Assembly: GCF_017744435.1 (NCBI RefSeq)
Contig: NZ_JAGIBG010000010.1
Location: forward strand, 1 to 64,000
Source: Pseudomonas sp.
Lineage (GTDB): Bacteria; Pseudomonadota; Gammaproteobacteria; Pseudomonadales; Pseudomonadaceae
Direction: 5' to 3'
DNA length: 64,000 bases
Shown here: in pieces, positions 49,474 to 58,973 of the stretch
Numbering within the stretch: the first letter of the stretch is position 1
Layout of the letters: every line of letters starts with the position of its first letter
Made by a program: the position numbers and the translations under genes
The notes under the pieces: generated by a model
What the model saw: the letters and a program-made list of their open reading frames with translations, nothing else
What the model was told of the DNA's origin: nothing
Databases searched by the model: none

Positions 49474-50241
49474 CTAACGCCGCTTGAGCGCGGCCTGCAG
49501 CGCATCAAGGGTGATATCGGACGTGCGCTCGGCCTCGTGCAGCTCCTGCTCCCAGTCGACCTTGCAAGGCGCCAGGTCGGGGTGATCCTTGGCCTGCAGC
49601 AACCACTGCAGGCGGTCATGCCAATCACCTAGATCGCCCTGGGCCCTCTTCAACAAGCGCTGCAGTTTCTTGCCAGCATGATCGAGCTGCGGATACGCCT
49701 CGTCGCCATAACGCGCCCGTTTGATCAGCAGGCGCAAGCGATGCCGATCATGGGCGGGGTCCTGCAGGGCCTCACGTAGCTTGTGCCACTGTTTGACCAG
49801 GCGCTTGTCGATACGCGTGTCCAGCGACTTGGCCAGCCCCTCGCGATCCGCTGCCCGCAAGAACAGCGGGAATGCATCGACGATTGCCAGCACCCGGGTC
49901 AGCTGCGGGCTGGCGGCAACGCTGGCGAATGTCCTGTCGCGCCCGGCCAGGCGTCGCTGCCCGGCTTCGGCATGGCCGCGCCCGATGAGCTCGGCGGCCA
50001 GCACCTCACGATCACGCAGGGGCGTGGTCAACGTACCCAACGACTTTGCCGCCTCCTCCAGTTGCTCCACCCCAGGCAGCCCCTGCAGCGGCCGCAACAG
50101 GCTGCGCAGGCGCCGCAGGTTGGTCCGCAGGTCGTGCAGGGCCTCGCTGTCGGTATTGGCAGCCAAGCGCTCACGGCAGGCCAGCAGGCGCACCTGCAGG
50201 GTCAGCAACTGGGCAACGACATGATCGAGCATGGCGGACAT
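49474..50241 (-). CDS. CHAD domain-containing protein
   Basis: The protein has 255 residues, almost all helical. Conserved histidines and basic residues typical of CHAD domains are in ALHDLRTNLRRLRSLLRPL and DRHRLRLLIKRARYGDEAY. CHAD domains bind polyphosphate and are often found near polyphosphate metabolism or phasin genes. It follows a small lipoprotein gene by 14 bases on the same strand, and the two are probably co-transcribed. Confidence 0.9.
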   Translation of the reverse strand: MSAMLDHVVAQLLTLQVRLLACRERLAANTDSEALHDLRTNLRRLRSLLRPLQGLPGVEQLEEAAKSLGTLTTPLRDREVLAAELIGRGHAEAGQRRLAGRDRTFASVAASPQLTRVLAIVDAFPLFLRAADREGLAKSLDTRIDKRLVKQWHKLREALQDPAHDRHRLRLLIKRARYGDEAYPQLDHAGKKLQRLLKRAQGDLGDWHDRLQWLLQAKDHPDLAPCKVDWEQELHEAERTSDITLDALQAALKRR

Positions 50242-50255
50242 GTGACGCTCCTTGG

Positions 50256-50534
50256 TCAGCGCCCGGCGCGCGACTCACGAATGTAGAAGCGGGCCTTTTC
50301 GGCTTTGTGGGTGCAGCCTTCGTACCCTTCGAACTGCTGCTGCGTCTTGGCTCCGGTCAGCAGAGACAGGGCCTTGGAGTAGCTGACGGTGCCGGCAAAC
50401 CCTTCGGCCTTGGCCAGGTCCAACTCCTTCCAGGCGGCATCCAGCTGAGTCGCGCAGCTTTCGCGGTAGGCCGTCTTGCCCGCGCAGCCGGCTAGGGCCA
50501 GGGCGATCAGTGGAAGGCAGATCCAGGCTTTCAT
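50256..50534 (-). CDS. Small outer-membrane or periplasmic lipoprotein
   Basis: The protein has 92 residues. The signal sequence MKAWICLPLIALALAGC ends in a standard lipobox (LAGC), so the mature protein starts at Cys17. The rest has two further Cys (ESCATQ and EGCTHK) that may form a disulfide. GAGG lies before ATG 50534. The function is unknown. It is the upstream gene of the CHAD pair. Confidence 0.78.
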   Translation of the reverse strand: MKAWICLPLIALALAGCAGKTAYRESCATQLDAAWKELDLAKAEGFAGTVSYSKALSLLTGAKTQQQFEGYEGCTHKAEKARFYIRESRAGR

Positions 50535-50699
50535 CAGTAATACCTCAAAGGTCAAAAGAGTGGCTGTTCGACGCCTGTGCAACTGAAAAGTGCCCGGCTC
50601 GATATGCTTTGCTTAGAGTAGTTCAGCACGCTCTGGATTGAAGCACAGGCAGCGATGAGTGCATTGTAGGACCATGGTTGTACCAGCCGGGGAAAGTTC

Positions 50700-51740
50700 A
50701 TGAGCAAACGCGTGGCATTGGTGTTGGGATCGGGAGGCGCTCGTGGGTATGCCCATATCGGCGTAATCGAGGAAATCGAACGGCGCGGCTACGACATCGC
50801 CTGTATCGCTGGCTGCTCCATGGGCGCGGTGATAGGCGGTATCTACGCGGCGGGCAAGCTCGAGGAATACCGCAACTGGATCGAAAGCCTGGACTATCTG
50901 GACGTGCTGCGCCTGGTCGACGTCAGCTTCCGCCTCGGCGCCATTCGGGGTGACAAGGTGTTCGGGCAGATTCGCAAGATCGTCGGCGACATGAACATCG
51001 AGCAGCTGCGCATCCCTTACACGGCGGTAGCGGCCGACCTGACCAACCAGCAGGAGATCTGGTTCCAGGAAGGCTGCCTGCATCAGGCCATGCGTGCTTC
51101 GGCGGCAATTCCGAGCCTGTTCACACCGGTGATGCAGGGCAACCGCATGCTGGTCGACGGCGGCATTCTCAACCCCCTGCCGATCGTACCGGTGGTGTCC
51201 AGCCACTGTGATCTGATCATCGCGGTCAACCTCAACGCCACCAACCAGAAGCAGTACCAGCTGCCGGTGATCGAGCGGCCCGCAGCCTTCAAGATGCGCT
51301 TCGACGCCCTGCTGAGTTCACTCGGGTCGCGCCTGCCGTTTCGGCGCAAGCCTGCCGAAGAGCTGATTCGCATCGAGCAGGAGATTGTTGCCGAAGGGCT
51401 GGCGCCGCCCAACCCGTGGCTGGCCGACACGGCCGACCCTGAGTCCCAGCAACCCGCCGCAGCGCCCGAGCGTGAAGGCGCACCGAAGTCGGCGACCGGC
51501 TCGTTCATCATCGACAACGTCGGGCCGGCCTCGCTGCTCGACCTGATCAACCAGAGCTTCGAGGTGATGCAGACGTCACTGGCGCAGTACAAGATTGCCG
51601 GGTATCCGCCGGATGTGCTGATCAACGTGCCCAAGCGGGTGTGCCGGTTCTTCGAGTTCTACAAGGCACCGGAACTGATTGCCCTGGGGCGGGAGATTGC
51701 GCGGGATACGCTGGATAACTATGAAGGTGTGAAGCGCTAG
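50700..51740 (+). CDS. Patatin-like phospholipase family protein (RssA-like)
   Basis: The protein has 346 residues. The patatin core is complete: LGSGGARGYAHIG (oxyanion loop), the nucleophile elbow in AGCSMGAVIGG with Ser at about residue 42, and the catalytic Asp in LVDGGILNPLP. The C-terminal 150 residues contain a disordered Pro/Ala-rich stretch (PAAAPEREGAPKSATG). It is related to E. coli RssA. The ATG at 50700 follows a GGGG site. It is unrelated in sequence arrangement to the patatin-like gene at 12-13 kb. Confidence 0.9.
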   Translation: MSKRVALVLGSGGARGYAHIGVIEEIERRGYDIACIAGCSMGAVIGGIYAAGKLEEYRNWIESLDYLDVLRLVDVSFRLGAIRGDKVFGQIRKIVGDMNIEQLRIPYTAVAADLTNQQEIWFQEGCLHQAMRASAAIPSLFTPVMQGNRMLVDGGILNPLPIVPVVSSHCDLIIAVNLNATNQKQYQLPVIERPAAFKMRFDALLSSLGSRLPFRRKPAEELIRIEQEIVAEGLAPPNPWLADTADPESQQPAAAPEREGAPKSATGSFIIDNVGPASLLDLINQSFEVMQTSLAQYKIAGYPPDVLINVPKRVCRFFEFYKAPELIALGREIARDTLDNYEGVKR

Positions 51741-51761
51741 GCCAGTACAGGCAATAGAAAT

Positions 51762-51790
51762 GAAACAGGCCGCATTAAGCGGCCTGTTTC
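51762..51790. terminator. Bidirectional terminator between the patatin gene and ppiD
   Basis: GAAACAGGCCGC-ATTAA-GCGGCCTGTTTC is a long symmetric stem between convergent genes. The T-run is short. Confidence 0.75.
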
Positions 51791-51806
51791 ATCATGCATC
51801 CATCAC

Positions 51807-53678
51807 TCAGTAACGGGTGATGTCGGCAGTGCCTTCCAGCTGCTTGCGGTAGGCCGCAAAGTCCTGCTGGCCAGCACGCGATGCGAGGTAGCGGCGGATC
51901 TGCTGCTTCTCTTCGTCGCTGGCGGCGGCACCTTCGTTGACGCCCTTGAGCTGCAGCACGACCAGACTGCCGTCGGCCAGGACCACGCTACCGTACACCG
52001 GCTTGTCCTTGGCTTGCGGCTTGGCCAGGCGGAACAGCGCCTGCAGCTCGGCCGGATCAATACCGTCCTGACCACGGGTCACGGCTTCGTGAGTCTTCCA
52101 TTCCTGACCGTCGTGAGCACCAGCGGCAGCGATGGAACCGTCACGCAGGCCGGCAATCAGCTTGTCCGCCTTGGCCTTGAGCTCGGCAGTCGCCTTCTCC
52201 TTGGCCAGGTGTTCGCTGATGTGCTTGGCCACGGCTTCCAGCGGCAGTTGCTCCGGCTTGCGGTGCTCCTTGACGCGCAGCACCACGGTGGTTTCCGGGT
52301 CCAGCTCGATGGCGGTGCTGTTGGCACCTTCATCCATCACTTCTTCGGAGAACGCAGCCTGGATCACGCCACGGTTGGCGGTGATGCCCTCGCCGCCTTC
52401 GCGGCCGAACGGCGCGGAAGTCTGCACCTTGAGGTTCAGGTCCTGGGCCGGCTGGGCCAGGTCGGAAGCCTCGTAAGCAGCATCCTGCAGCTGCTTGCTG
52501 GCGTCGACGTAACGCTGCTCGACCAGCGGGGTCTTCAGGTCGCGGGTCAGCTTGTCCTTCAGGCTGGCGAAGCTCGGTACTTCCGGCGCCTGCTTGCCCA
52601 GCAGCTTGATCAGGTGATAGCCGAACTCGGTACGCACCGGGGCCGACACCTGGCCGTCGTTGAGCTTGTACAGGGCGTCTTCGAAGGCCGGGTCATACAC
52701 GCCTGGGCCTGCGAAGCCGAGGTCACCGCCATTGCTGGCAGAACCTGGGTCCTGGGAGAACTCCTTGGCCAGCTTGGCGAAATCTTCACCCTTGGCCAGG
52801 CGCTGCTCGATCTCTTCGGCCTTGGCCTTGGCCTGGGCGTCGGTGACCTTGTCGTTGACCTCGATGAGGATATGCGCGGCATGGCGCTGCTCGGCGAGGT
52901 TGGCTACTTCCTTCTCGTACTGGGCCTTGAGCTCTTCGTCGGTGACCTTGACCTGGTCGAAGAATGCCGACTTCTTCAGCTCGATGTAGTCGATGACCAC
53001 CTGGTCCGGGGTCATGAACTCCTTGGCATGCTGGTCGTAGTGCGCCTTGACCTCGTCATCGCTGACCTTGACCGCCGCCGGGTTGGCCTTGAAGGTCAGG
53101 GAAGCGAAGTCGCGGGTCTGGTTTTCCAGGCGGGCAAAGGCGTCGACCTGCTGGTCGGTGACGAAGCTGCTGCCGGCGATACCGGTACGCAGCTGGCCGA
53201 TCAGCATCTCTTCCCCGAGCATGTCGCGGAATTGCATGCGGCCATAGCCCATCTGGCGGATGACCTGATCGAAACGATCGGCGCTGAACTTGCCATCGAC
53301 CTGGAATTCCGGCGTCTGCAGGATCACTTGATCCAGCGCGGCTTCGGAGAAGGCGAACTTGGCGTCTTCGGCACCCTGCAGCAGCAGTTTGCGATCGATC
53401 AGGCCTTTGAGCGCAGACTCGCGCAGCAATTTGTCATCCAGCAGCGCCGGGTCGAAATCCTTGCCCAGCTGTTGCATCAGCTGACGGCGCTGCATGTCGG
53501 CGGCCTGGCTCAGCTCGTTCAGGCTGATGGTGTGGCCGTTCACCTTGGCCGCGTCCTGGCTGTGGGTGGCGGCCTTGAAAATGGCTTCGAAGCCGGTCAA
53601 CGCCATCAACACGACGATGAGGCCGATGATGGTCTTGGCAATCCAACCTTGTGAATTGTCCCTGATATTTTGCAGCAT
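51807..53678 (-). CDS. ppiD: Peptidyl-prolyl cis-trans isomerase PpiD (SurA/PpiD family chaperone)
   Basis: PpiD is an inner-membrane-anchored periplasmic chaperone near the Sec translocon. The 623 residues start MLQNIRDNSQGW, with one membrane helix (about 17-37, IIGLIVVLMALTGFEAIF). A SurA-like N domain and a parvulin domain (about 265-360; QRHAAHILIEV, DLGFAGPGVYDPAFEDALY and TEFGYHLIKL) follow. The ATG at 53678 gives the conserved PpiD start. It follows hupB, the usual order. Confidence 0.95.
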   Translation of the reverse strand: MLQNIRDNSQGWIAKTIIGLIVVLMALTGFEAIFKAATHSQDAAKVNGHTISLNELSQAADMQRRQLMQQLGKDFDPALLDDKLLRESALKGLIDRKLLLQGAEDAKFAFSEAALDQVILQTPEFQVDGKFSADRFDQVIRQMGYGRMQFRDMLGEEMLIGQLRTGIAGSSFVTDQQVDAFARLENQTRDFASLTFKANPAAVKVSDDEVKAHYDQHAKEFMTPDQVVIDYIELKKSAFFDQVKVTDEELKAQYEKEVANLAEQRHAAHILIEVNDKVTDAQAKAKAEEIEQRLAKGEDFAKLAKEFSQDPGSASNGGDLGFAGPGVYDPAFEDALYKLNDGQVSAPVRTEFGYHLIKLLGKQAPEVPSFASLKDKLTRDLKTPLVEQRYVDASKQLQDAAYEASDLAQPAQDLNLKVQTSAPFGREGGEGITANRGVIQAAFSEEVMDEGANSTAIELDPETTVVLRVKEHRKPEQLPLEAVAKHISEHLAKEKATAELKAKADKLIAGLRDGSIAAAGAHDGQEWKTHEAVTRGQDGIDPAELQALFRLAKPQAKDKPVYGSVVLADGSLVVLQLKGVNEGAAASDEEKQQIRRYLASRAGQQDFAAYRKQLEGTADITRY

Positions 53679-53743
53679 GCGTCCCCCAGAAACGGCTGTA
53701 CCACTGCGTCGACAACCGCGGAGCGTGGGTAGAATCCTGATAA

Positions 53744-53776
53744 AAGAAAGGCGCATCCGAGGATGCGCCTTTTCTT
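53744..53776 (-). terminator. Terminator of hupB
   Basis: AAGAAAGGCGCATCC-GA-GGATGCGCCTTTTCTT is a strong symmetric stem with A- and T-rich flanks, between hupB and ppiD on the minus strand. Confidence 0.9.
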
Positions 53777-53861
53777 AGCAAACGTGTCAGGCGGGAACGT
53801 TTGCGGCCCGCCATCAGCGTGCTCGGACCTGGCCAGGCCGGGCCCGGCTGAAAGAGACGAC

Positions 53862-54134
53862 TTAGTTGACGGCGTCTTTCAGGCCTTTGCCTGCCTTGAA
53901 ACCTGGAACCTTGGCAGCAGCGATCTTGATCGCCTTGCCGGTTTGTGGGTTACGGCCGGTGCGCTCGGCGCGCTCTTTGACCGAGAAGGTACCGAAGCCA
54001 ACCAGAACGACGTCGTCGCCTGCTTTCAGGGCGCCAGTCACGGAGTCGATCACAGCGTCCAGAGCTTTGCCGGCGGCAGCCTTGGAAATGTCAGCCGATA
54101 CAGCGATAGCGTCAATCAGTTCCGACTTGTTCAC
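53862..54134 (-). CDS. hupB: DNA-binding protein HU-beta
   Basis: HU is a nucleoid-architectural protein. The 90 residues match Hup[12 protein letters not shown], the [22 protein letters not shown]-binding arm with its intercalating Pro, and the closing [15 protein letters not shown]. It is a very abundant protein with its own terminator. It lies between lon and ppiD, the standard gamma-proteobacterial order. Confidence 0.97.
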   Translation of the reverse strand: MNKSELIDAIAVSADISKAAAGKALDAVIDSVTGALKAGDDVVLVGFGTFSVKERAERTGRNPQTGKAIKIAAAKVPGFKAGKGLKDAVN

Positions 54135-54286
54135 TCTAAGTCCCCTTATTTCTCTATTGAGTTTGTTTCTAAGTATGTAAAGAAAAGCTTATGAAACGTG
54201 TGCCGGGTGGCAGCTTGACAATAGCGTGCCGCTTTATAGCAAGGCCCCGAAAAAACTGTCAAGGAAAGCCCCCCAGCCAAAAACTA

Positions 54287-56683
54287 CTAGTGCGTGCTGA
54301 TTCTTTCCTTAGCATCGCCGTCGCGCTTGTCATCTTTCGCGACAATCTCCGGAGCCACATCTGGCAAGGGCTCCGGGGCGTATTGCAGCGCAATTTGCAG
54401 GACTTCGTCAATCCATTTGACCGGTTTGATCTGCAGATCCTGTTTGATATTTTCCGGAATTTCCTTCAGATCGCGAACATTCTCCTCGGGAATGATCACC
54501 GTCTTGATCCCGCCACGGTGTGCCGCCAGCAGTTTTTCCTTCAATCCGCCGATGGCCAGTACCTGGCCACGCAGGGTGATTTCACCGGTCATGGCCACGT
54601 CGGCGCGTACCGGAATCTGCGTCAGCGCGGACACCAGCGCGGTGCACATGCCAATACCGGCGCTCGGACCGTCCTTCGGCGTGGCACCTTCAGGCATGTG
54701 GATATGCACGTCGTGCTTCTCGTGGAAGTCGGCGGCAATCCCCAGGCTGCGGGCGCGGCTGCGGACCACGGTCTGCGCGGCGGTGATCGATTCGACCATG
54801 ACATCACCCAGCGAGCCGGTCTTGATCAGCTGGCCCTTGCCAGGGATGACCACCGACTCGATGGTCAGCAATTCGCCGCCCACCTGGGTCCAGGCAAGGC
54901 CGGTAACCTGGCCGATCTGGTCCTGCTGCTCGGCCAGGCCGTAGCGGAACTTGCGCACGCCGAGCAGGTGCTCGAGCTGTTCGCTGGTGACCTTGACCTT
55001 GACCTGTTTCTGCCCGGTATGTTCCTTGACCACCTTGCGGCAGACCTTGGCGATCTGGCGCTCAAGGCCACGCACACCGGCTTCGCGGGTGTAGTAACGG
55101 ATGATGTCGCGAATCGCCGAGACGTCGATGTCCAGCTCTTCGGCCTTCAAGCCGTTGGCCTTGACCTGCTTGGGCGTCAGGTACTTGACCGCGATGTTGA
55201 TCTTCTCGTCCTCGGTGTAGCCTGGCAGGCGGATGACTTCCATGCGGTCGAGCAGCGCCGGTGGAATGTTCATCGAGTTCGAGGTGCACAGGAACATCAC
55301 GTCCGAGAGGTCGTAATCGACTTCCAGGTAGTGGTCGTTGAAATTGTGGTTCTGCTCCGGGTCGAGCACTTCCAGCAGCGCCGAAGCCGGGTCGCCACGC
55401 ATGTCGCTGCCCATCTTGTCGATCTCGTCGAGCAGGAACAGCGGGTTGCGCACACCCACCTTGGTCATCTTCTGGATCAGGCGGCCAGGCATCGAACCGA
55501 TGTAGGTGCGACGGTGCCCCCGAATCTCGGCCTCGTCACGCACGCCGCCCAGGGCCATGCGCACGAACTTGCGATTGGTCGCGGCAGCGATCGACTCAGC
55601 CAGCGAGGTCTTGCCCACGCCAGGCGGGCCGACCAGGCATAGCACCGGGCCGCGGATCTTCTTCACCCGCTTCTGCACGGCAAGGTACTCGAGAATCCGC
55701 TCCTTGACCTCTTCCAGGCCATAGTGGTCGGCATCGAGGATCTCTTCGGCCTTGGCCAGGTCCAGACGCACCTTGCTCTGGGCCTTCCACGGTACCTGCA
55801 CGAGCCAGTCGAGGTACGAGCGCACCACGGTGGCTTCGGCGGACATCGGCGACATCTGCTTGAGCTTGTTCAGCTCGGCCTGGGCCTTGGCCAGGGCATC
55901 TTTCGGCAGACCAGCGGCTTCGATGCGCTTTTTCAGCTCTTCGACTTCGTTGTGGCCTTCGTCACCATCGCCGAGCTCCTTCTGAATGGCCTTCATCTGC
56001 TCATTCAGGTAGTACTCGCGCTGGCTGCGCTCCATCTGCTTCTTGACCCGGCCACGGATACGTTTCTCGACCTGCAGCAGGTCGATTTCGGCATCCAGCA
56101 GTGCCAACACATGCTCGACACGGGTCGCCAGGTCGACGATTTCGAGGATTTCCTGCTTCTGCTCGATCTTCAGCGCCATGTGCGCGGCCATGGTATCGAC
56201 CAGGCGACCAGGTTCTTCGATGCTGTTCAGCGACGACAGCACTTCGGCGGGGACTTTCTTGCCCAGCTGCACGTACTGCTCGAACTGCGACAGCAGCGTG
56301 CGCACGAAGACTTCCGACTCGCGCTCGGCGGCGTCGGTTTCGTCGATCAGGGAAACTTCGGCACGGATGTGCCCTTCTACTTCGGTGAAACGCTCCACCG
56401 CACCGCGCTGCTCGCCCTCGACCAGCACCTTGACAGTGCCATCGGGCAGCTTCAGCAGTTGCAATACGGTAGCGACGGTACCGACCCGATACAGGGCGTC
56501 TTCGCCTGGATCGTCATCGGCCGGGTTCTTCTGGGCCAGCAGCAGGATCTGCTTCTCGCCCGTCATCGCGGCCTCGAGGGCTTCGATGGACTTCTCACGC
56601 CCCACGAACAGTGGGATGACCATGTGCGGATAGACGACGACATCGCGCAATGGCAAAAGAGGCAAGTCGAGGGTGGTCTTCAT
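54287..56683 (-). CDS. lon: ATP-dependent protease La
   Basis: Lon degrades misfolded and regulatory proteins. The 798 residues hold the N-terminal substrate domain ([20 protein letters not shown]), the AAA+ module (Walker [14 protein letters not shown], Walker [13 protein letters not shown]) and the protease domain with the Ser in [11 protein letters not shown] and its partner Lys downstream. A convincing heat-shock promoter lies about 65 bases before the start. A second lon paralogue may exist elsewhere, as in other pseudomonads. Confidence 0.97.
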   Translation of the reverse strand: MKTTLDLPLLPLRDVVVYPHMVIPLFVGREKSIEALEAAMTGEKQILLLAQKNPADDDPGEDALYRVGTVATVLQLLKLPDGTVKVLVEGEQRGAVERFTEVEGHIRAEVSLIDETDAAERESEVFVRTLLSQFEQYVQLGKKVPAEVLSSLNSIEEPGRLVDTMAAHMALKIEQKQEILEIVDLATRVEHVLALLDAEIDLLQVEKRIRGRVKKQMERSQREYYLNEQMKAIQKELGDGDEGHNEVEELKKRIEAAGLPKDALAKAQAELNKLKQMSPMSAEATVVRSYLDWLVQVPWKAQSKVRLDLAKAEEILDADHYGLEEVKERILEYLAVQKRVKKIRGPVLCLVGPPGVGKTSLAESIAAATNRKFVRMALGGVRDEAEIRGHRRTYIGSMPGRLIQKMTKVGVRNPLFLLDEIDKMGSDMRGDPASALLEVLDPEQNHNFNDHYLEVDYDLSDVMFLCTSNSMNIPPALLDRMEVIRLPGYTEDEKINIAVKYLTPKQVKANGLKAEELDIDVSAIRDIIRYYTREAGVRGLERQIAKVCRKVVKEHTGQKQVKVKVTSEQLEHLLGVRKFRYGLAEQQDQIGQVTGLAWTQVGGELLTIESVVIPGKGQLIKTGSLGDVMVESITAAQTVVRSRARSLGIAADFHEKHDVHIHMPEGATPKDGPSAGIGMCTALVSALTQIPVRADVAMTGEITLRGQVLAIGGLKEKLLAAHRGGIKTVIIPEENVRDLKEIPENIKQDLQIKPVKWIDEVLQIALQYAPEPLPDVAPEIVAKDDKRDGDAKERISTH

Positions 56684-56742
56684 GATTTCGCCTCTACAGC
56701 GGCCTTATGGCCGGAAACCGGTGGAAATGATGCTTGGACCTA

Positions 56743-56771
56743 ATGTGGGGGCACGCTTGGGAAATTACAAG
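56743..56771 (-). promoter_or_regulatory. Sigma32 (heat-shock) promoter of lon
   Basis: On the minus strand CTTGTAA (56765-56771) is followed after 14 bases by CCCCACAT (56743-56750). The heat-shock consensus is CTTGAAA, 12-14 bases, CCCCATNT, so only two defined bases differ. The spacing to the lon start leaves a leader of about 50 bases. Confidence 0.65.
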
Positions 56772-56789
56772 CGCTTGCATAGGAAAAGC

Positions 56790-56815
56790 AGAAAGGGGCC
56801 CGTAGGCCCCTTTCT
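56790..56815 (-). terminator. Terminator of clpX
   Basis: AGAAAGGGGCC-CGTA-GGCCCCTTTCT lies between clpX and lon, with A/T-rich flanks on both sides. It separates clpPX from lon transcription. Confidence 0.88.
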
Positions 56816-56848
56816 TGCTTGCTGCCATCACCCGGCATTGACCTGAAA

Positions 56849-58132
56849 TCAGGCGTCGGGCGCGGCCTTGGCTTGCGGCTCGCTGTTCTCGTAGATCATC
56901 AGCGGCTGCGAAGTGCCTTCGATGACGCTCTCGTCGATCACCACCTTGCTGACATCCTTCTGCGAAGGAATTTCATACATGGTGTCGAGCAGCACGCCTT
57001 CGAGGATCGAACGCAGGCCACGGGCGCCAGTCTTGCGCTCCAGGGCCTTGCGTGCGACGGCCTTGAGGGCGTCGGTGCGGAACTCGAGGTCCACGCTTTC
57101 CATCTCGAACAGCTTGGCGTACTGCTTGGTCAGGGCATTCTTCGGCTCGGTGAGGATCTGCATCAGCGCAGCCTCGTCCAGCTCGTCGAGGGTTGCCAGC
57201 ACCGGCAGGCGGCCGACGAACTCAGGGATCAGGCCAAACTTGACCAGATCGTCCGGCTCGACTTCGCGCAGCGATTCGCCAACCTTCTTGCCCTCTTCCT
57301 TGCTGCGTACTTCGGCGCCAAAACCGATGCCACCCTTGGTGGAGCGGTTCTGGATGACCTTTTCCAGGCCGGAGAAGGCGCCACCGCAGATGAACAGGAT
57401 GTTGCGGGTATCAACCTGCAGGAACTCCTGTTGCGGGTGCTTGCGGCCGCCCTGCGGCGGAACCGAAGCAACGGTGCCCTCAATCAGCTTCAGCAGCGCC
57501 TGCTGCACGCCTTCACCGGAAACATCACGGGTGATGGACGGGTTGTCCGACTTGCGCGAGATCTTGTCGATCTCGTCGATGTAGACAATGCCCATCTGGG
57601 CCTTTTCCACGTCGTAGTCGCACTTCTGCAGCAGTTTCTGAATGATGTTCTCGACGTCCTCACCCACATAACCGGCTTCGGTCAGGGTGGTGGCGTCAGC
57701 AATGGTGAACGGTACGTTCAACAGCCGTGCAAGGGTTTCGGCGAGCAGGGTCTTGCCCGAGCCGGTAGGCCCGATGAGCAGGATGTTGCTCTTGCCGAGT
57801 TCGACTTCGTCGCCCTTCTTGTCACGCTGGTTCAGGCGCTTGTAGTGGTTGTACACCGCTACCGACAGCACCTTCTTCGCGCGCTCCTGACCGATGACGT
57901 ACTGGTCCAGGATGCCGCTGATTTCTTTCGGCGAAGGCAATTTGTGCGCGCTGCTCTCGGCCTGGGCTTCCTGCACCTCCTCACGGATGATGTCGTTGCA
58001 CAGGTCGACGCACTCGTCGCAGATAAATACCGAGGGCCCGGCAATCAGTTTGCGCACTTCGTGCTGGCTTTTGCCGCAGAAGGAGCAATAAAGCAATTTG
58101 CCGCTGTCCTCGCCGTTACGGGTGTCAGTCAT
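56849..58132 (-). CDS. clpX: ClpXP ATP-dependent unfoldase ClpX
   Basis: ClpX is the AAA+ unfoldase that feeds ClpP. The 427 residues start [16 protein letters not shown]. The zinc-binding domain (CSFCGKSQ and [10 protein letters not shown]), Walker [13 protein letters not shown], Walker [10 protein letters not shown], the [19 protein letters not shown] pore region and the IGFGAEV ClpP-binding loop are present. It follows clpP by about 108 bases, with a hairpin in the gap. Confidence 0.97.
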   Translation of the reverse strand: MTDTRNGEDSGKLLYCSFCGKSQHEVRKLIAGPSVFICDECVDLCNDIIREEVQEAQAESSAHKLPSPKEISGILDQYVIGQERAKKVLSVAVYNHYKRLNQRDKKGDEVELGKSNILLIGPTGSGKTLLAETLARLLNVPFTIADATTLTEAGYVGEDVENIIQKLLQKCDYDVEKAQMGIVYIDEIDKISRKSDNPSITRDVSGEGVQQALLKLIEGTVASVPPQGGRKHPQQEFLQVDTRNILFICGGAFSGLEKVIQNRSTKGGIGFGAEVRSKEEGKKVGESLREVEPDDLVKFGLIPEFVGRLPVLATLDELDEAALMQILTEPKNALTKQYAKLFEMESVDLEFRTDALKAVARKALERKTGARGLRSILEGVLLDTMYEIPSQKDVSKVVIDESVIEGTSQPLMIYENSEPQAKAAPDA

Positions 58133-58198
58133 TCGATCGATCCAATCCGGTAGGCTTGCAACACAAGATGAAGGCAATTGCGGGCTTTTTCAAGTCCG

Positions 58199-58227
58199 CA
58201 GGTAGGCGCTTTCCGCACCTACCTGCT
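58199..58227. other. Hairpin between clpP and clpX
   Basis: GCAGGTAGGCGC-TTTCC-... pairs as GCAGGTAGG with CCTACCTGC around GCGCTTTCCGCA, in the gap between clpP and clpX. No T-run follows on the minus strand, so it is probably a processing or partial-attenuation structure rather than a full terminator. Confidence 0.45.
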
Positions 58228-58240
58228 CTGGCACCTGGGT

Positions 58241-58882
58241 TCAGGAGGCCAGTTGCCGCTTGTCGTACACCGAGTCGATCAGGCCGTACTCGGCCGCGCG
58301 CGAGGCGCTCATGAAATTGTCACGCTCAGTGTCACGCTTGATGGTCTCGAGCTCCTGGCCGGTGTGGTAGGCCAGCAGCTCGTTCAGGCGCGCCTTGATA
58401 TTGAGGATTTCCTGGGCGTGGATCTCGATATCCGTGGCCTGGCCCTGGAAACCGCCCAGTGGCTGGTGGATCATCACGCGCGAGTTCGGCAGGCAGTGAC
58501 GCTTGCCCTTGGCACCCGCGGCCAACAGGAATGCGCCCATGCTGCAGGCCTGGCCGATGCAGATGGTCGAGACGTCCGGCTTGATGAATTGCATGGTGTC
58601 GTAGATCGACATGCCAGCAGTCACCGAGCCGCCTGGGGAGTTGATGTACAGATGGATATCCTTGTCCGGGTTTTCCGCTTCAAGGAACAGCAGCTGCGCC
58701 ACTACCAGGTTGGCCATGTAATCCTCTACCGGGCCAACCAGGAAGATCACTCGCTCCTTCAACAGGCGCGAGTAGATGTCGTAGGCACGTTCGCCACGGG
58801 CGGACTGCTCGATAACCATCGGGACCAGGCCGCCTGCGGCCTGGATGTCAGAGCTCTGCTGAATATAAGAATTGCGGGACAT
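58241..58882 (-). CDS. clpP: ATP-dependent Clp protease proteolytic subunit
   Basis: ClpP is the barrel-shaped serine protease partner of ClpX. The 213 residues include GQACSMGAF (Ser nucleophile), MIHQPLGGF (His) and RDTERDNFM (Asp), giving the full triad. A short N-terminal propeptide precedes LVPMVIEQS, as usual. It lies between tig and clpX in the standard order. Confidence 0.97.
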   Translation of the reverse strand: MSRNSYIQQSSDIQAAGGLVPMVIEQSARGERAYDIYSRLLKERVIFLVGPVEDYMANLVVAQLLFLEAENPDKDIHLYINSPGGSVTAGMSIYDTMQFIKPDVSTICIGQACSMGAFLLAAGAKGKRHCLPNSRVMIHQPLGGFQGQATDIEIHAQEILNIKARLNELLAYHTGQELETIKRDTERDNFMSASRAAEYGLIDSVYDKRQLAS

Positions 58883-58922
58883 GTCCTGCGCTCACTCCCA
58901 AATAGTCATGGCTTGAATACGC

Positions 58923-58948
58923 ACAAGCCAGCTCGAAGGCTGGCTTGT
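58923..58948. other. Hairpin between tig and clpP
   Basis: ACAAGCCAGC-CTTCGA-GCTGGCTTGT (minus strand) forms a 10-bp stem with a six-base loop, without a T-run downstream. It may separate tig from clpP transcription partially. Confidence 0.5.
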
Positions 58949-58973
58949 GGGGGTTTCCTACGAGAGAAGCCTG

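Noticed and set aside
58923..58948. Hairpin between tig and clpP as a full terminator
   Set aside because: The stem is good but no T-run follows on the coding strand, so it is listed only as a hairpin.
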